A stretch of 64,000 nucleotides of DNA, from the NCBI GenBank assembly GCA_010015655.1, contig ML976686.1, forward strand, positions 513,078-577,077. Direction: 5' to 3'. Origin of the DNA: Bimuria novae-zelandiae CBS 107.79 (lineage: Eukaryota; Ascomycota; Dothideomycetes; Pleosporales; Didymosphaeriaceae). Shown here in pieces: positions 20,880-33,699 of this stretch. The position numbers and the translations under genes were made by a program. Position 1 is the stretch's first letter. The number at the start of each line of letters is the position of its first letter. The notes beneath the pieces are model-generated. The model ran no database searches and was not told the origin of the DNA. It saw only the letters and a list, made by a program, of their open reading frames with translations.

Positions 20880-22945
20880 ACTTTCTATTTTAACAATACC
20901 GTAGCCACGTCCATTATAGTCTTTAAAAAAGGCAGAATTAGTTAAATTATTATATTTTATAGATTTAATCTGCGTCTATCTCTTTACCACTTTACTATAT
21001 TGTTAGGATCTGTAATTAGCATCACCTAGCTAGGCTTCAGGGCACCTACGGGCTTTATGGCACTAATGGTGGCACAGTATAGAGAGAGTCACGTGACTGC
21101 TCGACTCGCTCGACTCGCAGGATACAGGCCAGCCGACAGGTCAAAAAGCCAAGCTGACTGGTGGGGTCCAAGCGCCCTTGTGCCAAGCAGTCGGCTTGGC
21201 CTAGCAACCTAAGTAATAGGTTAGCTAAGCTTAACTAATAAAAAATTTTTACTCCTTATTACACAACTTACACCTACTTCTCTATATAAAAAATATACTG
21301 TAATAATATCTATTATAGATAAATTTATTTTACTAAATATTAAAGACGCTTCTCTGTAGCAAGTTAGTTAAGAGATTAAAAAGTTTAGTATAGTTATATT
21401 AGAGGAAGAGGTAAATTAAGATAAATATATTCTAAATATATTCTAAATATATAAAAATCTATTCTAGAGCTAATTCTACTAACTACTACGCAATTTAGAT
21501 CTTTAATTACTATAGATTTTAAATTTATACTAAAATTACCTAAATATCTAATTACTTATAAAAATAGATATACATATTGTGTTAATACTATAAAAGTTAC
21601 GGATATTACGCACGCCTTAGTAAGTATATATAATAGTGTTATTAATATATTTAAAACATATTCTAATTACAGTTTAGGTATAATATTGCTAGAGCTAAAT
21701 TTATAGTCCTATAATAGTAATCTTGCCTTCTTAAATTATACTCGAGGAAAGAAATAGAAGATTCGTTATGATAAGGTTCTCTATTATAAATATTTTTATA
21801 ACACATTACGAGCGCTATTATACTTAACTATAACTAAATAAATATAGGCTTTAATTTAAGACCTCCATAAGAGTATTAATAGCTCTAACCTAGATTTAAT
21901 TTAACGAGGTATAAACGCGTTCGTAACGTGTTTAATATATATTATAAAAATACTAACTATTAAATATAGCTTATTCTAAAGCATATAAAGTAGGTTTTAG
22001 TAAGGTATTATATATATATATCTTAGTATGCGACATGCTAATTAGAATTACGTTTAATAAAATAAATAGTAAGTAAATAATATAACTTATAGCACGTTCT
22101 TAACGGATTCTAAACACGTTAGGATTTAAATAGGCAGGTACAATACTACCTATACTGCTAGAACTACGCTGTATAACATACGACCCCTTATTTACTAAAA
22201 CTATTATTAACTATTACAAGATATAATATTTCTTATTTATAGGAATAACTATCTTCTAGTAATAAAATAAACAGCACTAATACTAGTTGCTATATTATTA
22301 AATAGTAAAGCTATAGGAGGAAGACTTATAATAGACTCTTTAATGTTTTTTTAACGTTTCTTTAACGTTTCTTTAACGTTTCTTTAACGTTTCTTTAACG
22401 TTTTTTTAACGTTTTTTTAACCTTTTCTTAATGTCTTATTAACATATCTTTAATAAAATTTTAATGCATTCCTAACGTATTAGGTAGGCGTTAATTATCT
22501 ATAAGGAGCTAAAAAATCTATTATTACACCTTATAATATTATTTTCTATATATTTATTTTAGAAGTCCTTATTACTACACTATACGTTCTTCTAACTTTA
22601 TTTAGAGAGCATTTATATCCACCATCGCCACTAAATAAGCTACTAAAGTCTATTATTTGAAAAATAGTAGAGCTAGTAAATTACGCAAGGAATCCTAGAC
22701 TAATAACTAGTAATACTCTTTATAACAGGTTTTAATTATATTTTTAATATTATTATAAGCTTATTCCTTCGCAGTCCTTTACTAGAATAATACTACTATT
22801 AGAATAATACATTAACTCTTTTTAATTTTATATTTTTTTTTAATAATCTTGATTAAATATTATCTATTATAGGTAAGCAATGGATTACGTATTAGCTAAA
22901 AGGAAAGGATCCTATAGGTGTAGTATTTAAGTATAAGTAAAGGCA
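20880..22945 (+). other. RIP-degraded repeat of unknown family
   Basis: AT-rich DNA. A TGTTAGGATC start at 21001, followed by less altered GC-rich DNA to about 21230, may be an LTR. From about 21340 to 22890 one plus-strand reading through stops keeps protein-like phrases (LPKYLITYKNRYTYCVNTIK, THALVSIYNSVINIFKTY). I cannot assign them. At 22339-22440 an 11 bp unit (tttctttaacg) is repeated about nine times within this stretch. Confidence 0.4.
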
Positions 22946-23276
22946 TGTTAGGATCCGTTGAAGACCCAACATGACGTGAGGCGGGGCATGGACACTTATC
23001 CGTGCGACCAGCCAAGATTCCTGACCTAGCCACGAGTCACGTGACCAAGTCACGCGTCCCAGAAATATCGGGCGTCCCAGAAGTATCTTGGCACACGGGA
23101 CTTTGGGACTCTTAGGACTCCTAGGATTCGTGGGACAAGTCATGTATATAGGAACGCGATAGTAGTCTTCTACTATTATATTTAACCTATTTACTAATCT
23201 ATTATTTAGATTTAACTTAAGCTTTTATTAATTTAATTATGCTATATATACTTTTAATACTAACGCCATATTAATA
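22946..23276 (+). repeat. Probable 5' LTR of Gypsy D
   Basis: Begins TGTTAGGATCCGTTG and ends near CATATTAATA. It keeps a GC-richer core with GTCACGTGACC-like and repeated GGGAC/GTCCC words, as in the other Gypsy LTRs here. It precedes a gag-like reading. No second copy was found, so the ends are tentative. Confidence 0.45.
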
Positions 23277-23399
23277 CGCGTAAGTTATTAGTACCCCTTT
23301 ATTTATATTACTAATACTTTTACCTAAGAACTAACCCTAGCCCCTTTAAAACTAGCTATCCCTTAGGGTCTTAACATCTTAAACACCCTTAACATAAGT

Positions 23400-24063
23400 G
23401 TTAATAATACCTTTTTTACTAACACGATAGATACACGAATAGATACTCTTAAATGAATAAATATTACTATAGCTAAAGAAAAAATAAAAAACTTTTATAA
23501 AAAGCCTAACTTCTTCTATAATAAATCTAATTATACGGAACTATAGATCTTGCAACTTAACCTATACTTTTATAAAATAAAAATAGAATAGGAAGATATA
23601 AATAAGACTATATTTACTTTTATTTATATAAAGGGAGATGCTTTTAAATAAATTTATCCTTACGTTAATTAATACCTAGCTAGAGCTAATATAATAGGCT
23701 ACGCTATAAATAAGATTATAAAAGATTATAATATCTTCTACACTAAGGTTAAATAATACTTTAAAATTACTAACTAGAAAGCTATCGCCAAACAAAACAT
23801 CTAATAACTTAGATAAACCTATTTAGTAACTAAATCTAAATCTAAATTCCGCAAGAACACTAGCTAAATTATATAAAATAATAATAGTCTTATAACTATA
23901 TTTTAAAAAAGATGAAAACGACACGTACCCGAGGAACTATTACGTAGTAAAGTAAAGACTAATACTTTATAAGAACTTATAGTAGAAGTAACTTAAATTA
24001 ATAATAAATAATATAAACTAGAATAAGACACACGCTAGAACTAAAATAAAAATAGCTATAAAC
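23400..24063 (+). pseudogene. Gypsy D gag fragment, RIP-degraded
   Basis: A plus-strand reading through stops shows a retrotransposon gag core: KNFYKKPNFFYNKSNYTEL, ILQLNLYFYKIKI, IKGDAFK, YPYVN and a Gln-rich end. The order matches Ty3/Gypsy capsid proteins. It is cut off at 24063 by the end of Fot1-C. Confidence 0.6.
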
Positions 24064-24181
24064 TAACGTGTCCGGCAAGCGAGCTGGCCAGATAAGCGAG
24101 CTAGCCATCCCACTAACTTCTTATACCTTTATAGTGATTTATCTCAACAACACAATAAGATAATAGAATAAAATTAGTATT

Positions 24182-24434
24182 TGTCTGCACAGCCTCGCCT
24201 TCCGCACTAAGGGAACTGTGTAACCCTATCATACCCCTGTACCCCCTCACTTCTAGTTAACCTGATACTGTACCGAAACCCCTTCGCCTCCACACCACCT
24301 GGTACTCTATCACATCCACAAGAACTAGAAGAAAGGTATATAGAACTATTATAGCACACACACAAGACAAGACAGATACTAAATACTAAAGACAGAGAGT
24401 TACTTGTTTATTCCTTGCTACCTGTGAACTGACA
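24182..24434 (+). repeat. Copia A 5' LTR
   Basis: 253 bp, TGTCTGCACAGC to GAACTGACA. It has much less RIP damage than the element interior, as does its partner at 33281-33533. Confidence 0.95.
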
Positions 24435-24441
24435 CTAATTA

Positions 24442-24669
24442 GTGGTTACCCTTATAGTTAATGCTATAAGAGATAACCACAGACAGCAAGGAGAACTAGA
24501 AGAGACACGACGAGGGGTATAGCGATACCCTAAACCGTGTGCTAACGAGACCCTAAGCGTTTACCTAGGTCTCCGCGTCTATTACGCCTTCGCCGAAAGC
24601 TCGCGCGTCGTAGCCTACTACTAAGCAATAAGGACTCTAAGCGTTTACCTAAGTCCTTGTCTATTACGC
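24442..24669 (+). other. Structured RNA leader of Copia A: four stem-loops
   Basis: Between the 5' LTR and the gag ATG at 24762. A long hairpin at 24442-24480 has outer stem GTGGTTA/TAACCAC and inner stem CTTATAG/CTATAAG. A short one at 24515-24530 has GGGTAT/ATACCC. Two further hairpins at 24547-24573 and 24630-24658 have the same 15-base loop CTAAGCGTTTACCTA but different perfect stems (GAGACC/GGTCTC and AAGGACT/AGTCCTT). Each is followed by TCTATTACGC (24578-24587 and 24660-24669). In other retroelements leader structures serve packaging, dimerisation or translation; the role here is unknown. Confidence 0.65.
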
Positions 24670-24761
24670 TCTACAGTACCTGCCGCTAATAGTACTATTA
24701 ATTAACCTACGTCTCACTCTCTTAAAGAGATACCTTACGACCCCTAAATCGCTTTCCCATA

Positions 24762-27700
24762 ATGCCTTTCACCAACCATCTTACGAAGGAAGAACAGGCG
24801 CTTATTAATAAGAATAGCTAGGGCTAGCCCCTTAATATTAATAAGAATATAGACATTATAAAAATTAACATAAAGAGTGTAAACACATACATCCTCTTCT
24901 ACTACCGAATCTCCCGAAACAAAGAATGGGAGGACTATAAGCTATAGAAGTAAATAACTATTATCTTTAAAGAATAGCTAAAAGAACTCTTTAATAAAGG
25001 CAACAAATTTCTTATTACTAAATTCTAAGACCACCTACGCAAGCAAGGCGTCTTTATAGCCAAGAATAGTAAGTTAATTACCTATAATATCGCAGAAGCG
25101 CTACAAGGCGACTATTATAAATAGACTAATAAAGAGGTTGCTCACTAGCTTAAAATAAATAAGAGGTTTAACTCGCGCTTTAATCCAAATCTTACGACAT
25201 TGCCTTTATACGATACGCCTCTATTATAGTAATCTTCTTAATAACCCTTTACGCACCTTACTTCTCCTTAACTAGCTCTAATAGCACGCACTGTCTACTA
25301 ACCTATACCTCTACTAAAACGGTAGCCCACTACATACCTGCCCCCTTATTAGCAGTATAACGCGCCTTTATCCTCTACGCAGTAGCTAAACCAGTATAAT
25401 ACGTACAACCCCTATCTATAGCACGAAAGCCCTACAGACGCCACACGTCTTAACAACACACATTAACTTATTATAGACCTCTGCAAGCTATACGACAATA
25501 AAAAGCGCTTTAGAGGTAAGCTATATAACTTATTTAACACTAAATTTAGAATCTTCTAAGACAATTGCAGCAAGATAGGGCTACCTAAGCAACACTAAGA
25601 TTAAGCTTTTTCTATTATACTAAAAGACAGAGCGTCTAACTACTACTATAACTGCCTCGCGGGTCAGGGCTATAATCTTAAGATAATAATAGGTATAATA
25701 AAGAGCCACTTCTATAATAAGGAGAATCGTTAATTATATTTTAGTAAGTAGAGAATAACCACGCTGGCACGTATAATTAGCGCCTACCTTAATAAATCTT
25801 GTCTTAATGCTCTCTAATTACTTATTAATAAGCTCTAGAAGCTTTAACGCGGGTTAGGCTATAACTACTAAGGTAATAACGTGCTACGCGAATAACTACT
25901 TAATATATATAATAATATTAAGGACTATAACCTTACCCTCTTTGCCCTAGCGCCTACTTTTAAAGGTTTCTACTCTACTCTATGCTTATTTATTAGCGCT
26001 ACCACCCGCTCGCGCGAGGCGCGTAATCTAAACCTAACGTAATATACTACTAATAAGGAGTATTAGAACTACTATAACCTCTAACACCCCTATAAGGACA
26101 ACCCTAACGCAAACGGCTATAAGCAGTACTAGACTAATAGGACCTATAGAGGTAAAGGCTTATAGAGAGGTTAAGGTAATAGATTATAAGAATTCTTGTC
26201 GCGCTTCTCGCCGCAAGACGTTAATAACTATAGACTTTATTAAGGCAACTCTTAAGGATTACCCTTCTAATAGCTACTATAACCTAAGTAATAGCAATCT
26301 TAGAAGAAATGCTTTATTTATAGTAAGCCTAGCTACTAATTAATAAAGCACTCTAGGGACGAGCGTAAGTAATCTTATAATAGATTTTACTAGATAGCGT
26401 TAGCCTACTTATACAACGCGTAACCTAACGTTGCTAACTTTTACGCTTTCCTAACTAAGTACAAAAGTATTAAAATTAATAATAAGGCCTAGCAGATGCT
26501 CGCTACTAAAATAATAACTAAGGGAGATTAGTTTATTACTAAGTTCTCTAGTATAATTAACGGCAATTAGATAATTACCTACCTAAATAACTAAGCTATA
26601 TACTACGCGACTACACGAATTAACGCGTTTAGGGCTATAGATAACACGCTCGCCACCGTATTTACGTTTAAGGATTAATATAATAAGAAAGTCTTTTAGG
26701 GTATTATGCCTAACACGGAAGCCTTAGGCGTCTCGATAGCTAAAGAACTACAAGCGACTACTCTATAGGTAGCCATAAGCTTGTAAATAGATACCTTAAC
26801 GGCTAGGTAGCACTAAATCCGCTTTGGTAAAGGCCAGGCAATTACATCTATAGGCACTCTACACGTTGACACAGTAATTAGTAAAGTCACGTTCCACGTG
26901 CTACCTACTAATACGCCATTCTTGCTCTATCTAGCCAACATAGATAGACTAGGCGTTAGATATGACAACCTGCGCAACGTACTAGTCCAGGGCAACTAGC
27001 TACACCTAGTTATGCGTAAATAGGGCCATCCATAGCTCCTTGTAAATCAACCTAAACGCACCGTAGCCGCCAGCTACTACCTTATAAAGACTAAGCTACG
27101 CCAGCTCTACCAACGATTTAGCTACCTATTAGCTTATTAGCTCTATAACTTGCTTATTCGCGCTAGCCATAATAACGTCTATAAAGAGCTTATTAATAAG
27201 CTTGTTAAGTACTGCTAACAGTGCTAACTAAATTAGAAAGCACCTAGACGCTTTAGATTTAAGCTTAAGGAACTAGACCTAGACTTTAACTACGAGGTAA
27301 TTATTAATATTATATACCTAAATAGAAAACCTATCCTATATATAGTTAATAACGCGACTGCCTTTTAAGCTGCTTGCTTCCTTAAAGATACATTAGCTGC
27401 AAGCACTTAGGACGCTCTACGGCATTACTAGATTAATACCTACCTTAGACCGCCTAAGTATCTTATCTATAACGCCGGCAGGAACTTTATTTCTACTAAA
27501 TTTAAGTAACTTGCCAAGTTACTATTAATTAATATTAAAGAAGTACCTATAGAAGCTTATAATAGCGTAGGTAAGGTAGAGTGGTACCATGCTCTATTAT
27601 AACGTGCTTTTAAGACTATCCAAGCTAATTTACCTATAATAATAGACAGGCAGCTTATCTTGCAAATAGCTATTAAAGCTATTAATAACATAGTAGGTCC

Positions 27701-28481
27701 TAATGGCCTAGTGCCTACGCTCCTTGTCTTTGGCGCCTACCTATAAATAATAAAAGACTCTCCCCCGTCGCTATTAATTACTTAACGCGCTGCTACTATT
27801 AAAAAGGCTATAAGAGAGGTATAATAGGTACATAAGACGTGTTAAATTAATAATGCGCTAGTAACGCGTAATAGACCTATAACGCTTAAAATAATTATAC
27901 TACCTATTAACTCTAATGTGCGCGTTTGGCGCGAGAAGGATGGATAGATAGGCCCCTATAAGCTTATTACTATAACGAATAAGACCTGTATAATATAGCT
28001 ACCGCATGGCCCTACAAATTTCCGCTTAACGGTTGTTAAGCCGTACTATACGGATACCTCCCTGACAAACAACGAACTAGCCACGCTACTAGCGATTAAT
28101 AATAAGGATAATAGCTACCTAATAGATATGCTAGATAACGGAGACGATAATTAAGATAAAGATAGCAAAACTAGTAGGACTAACTAGTATTAAGAATAAG
28201 CTTCTAAACTTCCTTAATAAAAACGCGGCTAACGTAAAAGTAGTAAAAATAAGCCTAAAGCCACTATAGCCTGCGCGAACCCTTATAGGATAGCTCGTGT
28301 GGCTCTTATAGCGTACACTGTCCACGCAGCGTCTAACGAAGCTTATATAATAGAGGCCTTTATAACGTATAAAGAGAACACTAATTAGCTACTTGCTGTA
28401 CAGCTGTGCCAAGAGCAAAAAATAACTACCCCTGGTTAATTACTTAAGCTATTAAACAACAAGGAAATTAATAGCCTTATT
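24762..28481 (+). pseudogene. Copia A gag-pol, 5' part to the integrase region
   Basis: The reading starts MPFTNHLTKEEQAL. A gag-like part follows (about 25480-26400; FRGKLYNLFNTKFRIF, DRASNYYYNCL). A protease-integrase part typical of ascomycete Copia elements follows: HVLPTNTPFLLYLANIDRLG (about 26890-26950), a GAG-pre-integrase part with KGHP-like phrases, then an integrase core with NATAFQAACFLKD and APRRFRFKLKELDLD. Stops are frequent and mostly fit C-to-T changes. It breaks at 28481 with the hAT insertion and resumes at 31642. Confidence 0.85.
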
Positions 28482-31400
28482 TAGAGTTGCCAACAATCAA
28501 TCAATCTATTAATTAATTAGTATTTTTGCTCAAATTAATCCTATTAATTAAATCAATCTCTCTCTCTCCATAATTAATCAGTTTAGTTTTTTCCTATTTT
28601 TTTAATTGATTGATTAATTCTTTTAATCTATTTTTACGCCGTATTTAACGCTAAGAAGGCCTTTTAAAGTAGTAATATTAATAAGTATAGTTAATTATAC
28701 ATATTGTTAGTGTTAGTTATTTAGTGTTTTTAGTGATTTCCTAATTAGGTAATTAGCTAGCTTAACACCCTAATTTTGGCGTGTCTGCCCTCTCTATTAA
28801 TACTCTCTCTTACCCTCCTCCTACACTCTCTCGCACCCTCTCTCTTACACGTATATAATGGCCTTAGGTTTACGAAATAAAAGTAAAAGGAGCTTTCTAA
28901 GTATAGTAAAAAGGCTAGCAGCGTTACTAGTCGTCGCGCCTGGCTTATAGAGTACATAAGACCCGCTAGTAACTTAGGGTAGCTAGAGCTTTAAGACTAA
29001 GCTCTAGGACCTTAACGCTATAGCTTTTAACGCAAAGTCTCTACTTTTAATTAATATACTCTTAAGGCCCTTAAACGTATTAACGCCTTCTTATAGGCTA
29101 CTAGAGACACCAACGCCGTCCTCTTAAGCTACGTTAAGTAGGGCTGCTACTACTCTCTTAGTTACCTCCTTACCTAGCTCTAATAGCCCTAGGCTCGAAT
29201 TTAACGCTTAGTTTACTAATAACTTTAATAGCATCAACTAGGCGAGGTTACTATAGTATACAAAGCCTCTACGTACGCAGAGGTTTAAGAAGTCCTCGCT
29301 CTATAATTACAGGTATCGCGTTGCTCTCCAGGCAAATATGCAGCGTATATTTTTCGTCTACCGCTATTACTATATACACAAAGTACCTAGTAATTAATTT
29401 ATTAAAGAGACGACAAGCTCTACATCGTTGGCATGGAACCATGTAGAGCAGAGACGGCCAGGCCATGGGCACTTTCGCCCAGGCAAACAGTTAACTTTAT
29501 TAGAGTTAGGGCAGCGTACTCTCGCTAGCCTTATAAGCGCCGGCGTTAGCGTGCCGCAGGAGGTGTCTAACGCCCTAAAAAACTTTAATTAATAGCGTTT
29601 TTAACTTGCTCTAGTTAGCTAGCTTACTAAGAATAATTACCTACTACGCGAAGTAGAGACGCCGTCCTTTTAAGAGCGCTTACGCGCCGCTAACCTAGAG
29701 GCTAAGCTAGCTACTTTTTAAAGCTATATAACTATTATTACTTTCCTATTAAGGTTATACGTAAATTTATAGCCTTATATATAAACTAAGCTCGCTCGCG
29801 CCCTTAGCAAAATCCATATTAGCTTTAATAGCTAGTTTATAAAAGGCGGTAAGAGTGCGTTTTATAGACTTGTCGCTTACTACGTTAATAGTTATAGTAA
29901 GCTCTGCGACCTGCCTCTTACCCTCCCTTAACTTAGTAGTACGCATACAGGCGAGAAAGTCGCTATAGTTATTATTAAAACGCTACAGGCCTTTAGTATT
30001 AACAATAGCTTAGTTAGGTACTTTATACTTAATAATGCGATAAATAATAATACAGCCCTTAAGGCGCTAGGCGCCTATTATAGCTTTACCTTATAAGACT
30101 AACGCCTCCGCTACTTACCTCACTCGCTTAACTTAGTAGGGTAAACTGTAATATTTAGAACTAATAAAGACGCCTTTAATAACAACACCTTATAGTTTAG
30201 ACTTAAGGAGAAATACCTACGCGAGTGGCAAGAAAAGGGCCTTATTAGAGTTCTTATAGACGTTATACACTTAATATTAACGCCTTAGCAATATAACCTT
30301 TTTAATAACTTTTAACATTTAACACGCGAGGTAAGAAAGCCTTTATAGCTCTTTAAACCTATTAAGCCTATTATTACTCGCTAGAATAGCTACTTTAACT
30401 TTATAGAGAGAGTAGTCCTCCTCCACCGCGTAATTAATACTTTTATTAATTACAAGGTAAAGAAGGCGCTATAGGATAAGTCTTTAGCTTGCGCGCGTAG
30501 TAGGGCTCTTATTAATAAAATACTTATAAAAAGCCTCACCGCTGCTAATTAGGCTATAATTAGTTAGTATATTAAAGTCCTCCAGCCCTTAAAGGAGGCT
30601 ACAAAGAGACTTAAAGGCCATAGCGACTCTAGCCGTTTTAGTATAATCTATAAGATATACCCTACTTTTAAGTACCTCCTCTCCTACTTTAAGTAGCTTG
30701 TTGAGAGCTTTTAAAATATTAATTTTAATAAGCCCGACGCTTTAGAGGACTACTTAAAGATTAACGTAACTATAGCCTACTTAAAGCTCTTAAAGTTTAT
30801 AAGCTCCTTAAAAAGACGCCTGTTTATTACGCCTCTATAGTCCTCCACCCTTGCTATAAGTACTACTTTGTTAACGCATGGACTAGAGAGTACAAAGTTT
30901 AGCTTAATTAAGCTAATTAGCAATTCTAAGAGCTCTAGGCTATATATAAATTAGAGGACGCCCGCCTTATTATCTCTCTTACGCGTAAATAAGTAAAGCG
31001 CGTTAGTAATATTAATAACTACGCTAAGTTACACGTTAAGCCTCTAAGAGCTAAAACTTCTACTCCACTTATTAATAGTACTAATAAGTTTAATTACTAG
31101 TAGTATAACGAATTTAGCGTCCCTAAGGATCACGCATACTATATAAATCTTATTAGGTATTAGGTATCTCTCCGCGATTAATATCCCCGCCTTTCTTAGT
31201 TTACTATTAATCTCCTCTTAATCCTAGCGTCCTCTTGTTACTATAAGAGAATATTTTCTAAGGTTAGCGATATAATAGAGCCAAAATATTAAAAAATAAG
31301 CCCTTAAATGCTCTCTACAATCACGTGCGTACGGAGTTGGCTAAGAGCTGGATACTCTCCACCCTAGGAGACCCCGGACGACGAGCTTCTAGTAGAGCTC

Positions 31401-31633
31401 TCAGAGCTCGAGATGCACGATATCTATTAGGTATCGTAGTGGGATGACCCTGTCTAGCTTATGCTATACACATTTTATCTTAGCGCGATTTTTCGATCAA
31501 TTAATTAATTAATTATTAATTAAAAAGCCTTAAAATTGACTATTAATTAATTAATTAGTAACTCGAGGTCCTTGACGATCAATCAAATCAATCTCAGCCC
31601 GAATTTTTAATTAATTAATTGTTAGCAACTCTG
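28482..31633 (+). mobile_element. hAT element inserted in Copia A
   Basis: Ends TAGAGTTGCCAAC and GTTAGCAACTCTG are inverse copies (one C-to-T change). The 8 bp target duplication GCCTTATT lies at 28474-28481 and 31634-31641, diagnostic for hAT. Both ends are rich in ATTAATTAATT/ATCAATCAATC repeats. The 3152 bp element carries a degraded transposase and interrupts the Copia A pol exactly between integrase and reverse transcriptase. Confidence 0.95.
28858..31470 (+). pseudogene. hAT transposase, RIP-degraded
   Basis: Plus-strand readings through stops give the middle and end of a fungal hAT transposase: LREWQEKGLIRVLIDVIH (about 30210-30265), PLQLFKPIKPIITRQNSYFN (about 30335-30395) and YPTFKYLLSYFKQLVESF (about 30660-30710). 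The C-terminal dimerisation part has LRDQYPRLSQF (about 31170-31205) and ISPQMLSTITCVRSWLRAGY (about 31285-31345, one stop read as Gln). The N-terminal zinc-finger part is not clear. Many stops; inactive. Confidence 0.8.
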
Positions 31634-31641
31634 GCCTTATT

Positions 31642-33270
31642 GCTAATAGAGTCTTCCGCTTTGAACAATACGATCCCGGTAAGCACCAAGGACGGATTTT
31701 TAAATCGCGACTAGTACGCGAAATTAAAGGTAAGACTACTACTACCCTATACGAGAAATTACGTCTTATAGTGTAAGGCTATTAAGACGATAGCAAAGTA
31801 ATAATTCTTACCTAATCGCTAACTACCTAGCGAGCTAGCTAACGAATTATACTAGCTATTGCTCCTTTACTTATGCGTAATAGAGTTCTGTTAATAAATA
31901 GAGAGATCTCGCTCTGGCTGCAAGATATTACCTAAGCATACGTATAGTTACGTATAAAGCTTAACTAAGTAGTTATTGCCTACTTACCTAAGGAAATTGA
32001 ATACAAGTATCCACCTGACATAGTTATGATAGTTAAGAAGCCTCTATACGGCCTAGCTAAAGCTAGTACCTATTAGTGGGCAACATACAGTGCTTATTAT
32101 AAGGAAAAGCTTTATATAGAGACCTTAACGTATAATCCATGCCTGCTTATAACCACTACTTAAAACGCCTTTGGCATAGTAGGCATATAAACTAACGACA
32201 CACTTATCCTCGCGGATGAACGTTTCTCTAACCTAGAGCAGAAGGAGTTAATATTTATAGCTAAGCTAAAGGAGAAGCTAATACCTACTACTTTATTAAT
32301 TTTTAACGGCTGCGTCCTATCAATTAATTACACTAGCAAGCTCTTACTATAACAAAAGGATTAGGGTAAGAAGATTTATCTTATTAACGCAAGCTTAGCT
32401 AACTATTAATAATAGTACGTTAAGTAGAGGGCTCGCGGCGCCTACATCGCGAGCATCTGCTAACTAGAGGTAACTTTTAATCTCTCTATTGCCGCACAAA
32501 CTCAGGAGCCTACCGCTAACAACGTTAACGCGTTAAACAAACGCCTATAGTGGCAACTAAATAATCTTAATCGTGGCCTTACCTATAAGGCACTTAACTT
32601 GGCTTAGGCTAAAGTTTTTATCTTCGTTAATGGCTCCTTCGCAAATAACAAAGATTTAAGTAGCTAAATTAGCTATATAATTATAGTAGCTATAGAAGAT
32701 GTTGCTAACGCAGAGTTTACTATTTATAGTAATCTTATTCACTAGAGCTCTGCAAAGAGCAAACGCGTGACCCGAAGCGTACTTATATTAGAAATCTACG
32801 TAATGGTAGGAGGCGTTGACCTCGCATACTCTATTACCTCGACGCTTGCCATGGTTACAAAGCAGCTTAGTCTGCTATCTCTCCCCCTAGTAGTTTGTAC
32901 GGACTCATACTCACTGTATGAGTGTATTGTCAAGCTAAGAACGACTAAGGAAAAACGACTAATAATTGATATTATAGCCTTACGTTAATTATATAAGGGA
33001 AGGGAGTTGTTTAAGGTTTAATAGGTAAATAGCTAAAATAATTCTACTAACGCTATAACAAAAATATCGCTAAACAAAGCCTTAGAAACTCTTATTAGTA
33101 CAAACTCGCTGCGCGTACGAGTTAACTAATAGGTAATACGCAAGGACCTTGCAAACTAGCTCTAATAATAATAATTATAACAACTACTATAGTTATTACC
33201 TTCCGACTTTCGCAAATAGCCTCTCCAGCGAGTGTACACCTGATCCACACTTGTTTTTACTATAAAAGAA
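31642..33270 (+). pseudogene. Copia A pol 3' part: reverse transcriptase and RNase H
   Basis: After the hAT insert the frame resumes with VFRFEQYDPGKHQGRIFKSR. The RVT_2 reverse transcriptase follows: LINREISLWLQDIT, KKPLYGLAKAST and NPCLLITTT. The RNase H-like end at 32767-32988 is almost intact (VCTDSYSLYECIVKL). Some stops remain upstream. Joined with the 5' part it is a full Ty1/Copia polyprotein. Confidence 0.85.
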
Positions 33271-33280
33271 AAGCTGCCAG

Positions 33281-33533
33281 TGTCTGCACAGCCTCGCCTT
33301 CCGCACTAAGGGAACTGTGTAACCCTATCATACCCCTGTACCCCCTCACTTCTAGTTAACCTAATACTGTACCGAAACCCCTTCGCCTCCACACCACCTG
33401 GTACTCTATCACATCCACAAGAACTGGAAGGAAGGTATATAGAACTATCATAGCACACACACAAGACAAGACAGACACCAGATACCAAAGACAGAGAGTT
33501 ACTTGTTTATTCCTTGCTACCTGTGAACCGACA
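33281..33533 (+). repeat. Copia A 3' LTR
   Basis: Same 253 bp as the 5' LTR, with transition differences only in the stretches compared. Followed by the GTATT duplication. Confidence 0.95.
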
Positions 33534-33699
33534 GTATTATAGATTAAATAGTATTTATAGTATCTATCTTACATGTTCGCACATTATAGCTAGTCTACTT
33601 ACAGTGGCTATAGCGTGTTAAAGCCTACTAATTAGCACCTAATCGCGCCTTACTTTTACGTATTTTACTCTTTATCTACTACTTAGCGTCCTTTTAAAT

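Larger units (their letters stand above)
24182..33533 (+). mobile_element. Copia A, complete LTR retrotransposon split by hAT
   Basis: Two 253 bp LTRs (24182-24434 and 33281-33533; TGTCTGCACAGCC...GAACYGACA) differ only by transitions as far as compared. The 5 bp target duplication GTATT is at 24177-24181 and 33534-33538. The gag-pol reads on the plus strand; a hAT element splits it at 28482-31633. Without that insert the element is about 6.2 kb. It sits inside Fot1-C. Confidence 0.95.

Noticed and set aside
22339..22440. Regular 11 bp repeats considered as a CRISPR-like array
   Set aside because: Units are directly tandem without spacers and the DNA is eukaryotic; it is a minisatellite.
33306..33488. 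Open frame across the Copia A 3' LTR
   Set aside because: Lies wholly in LTR sequence, on the strand opposite the element.
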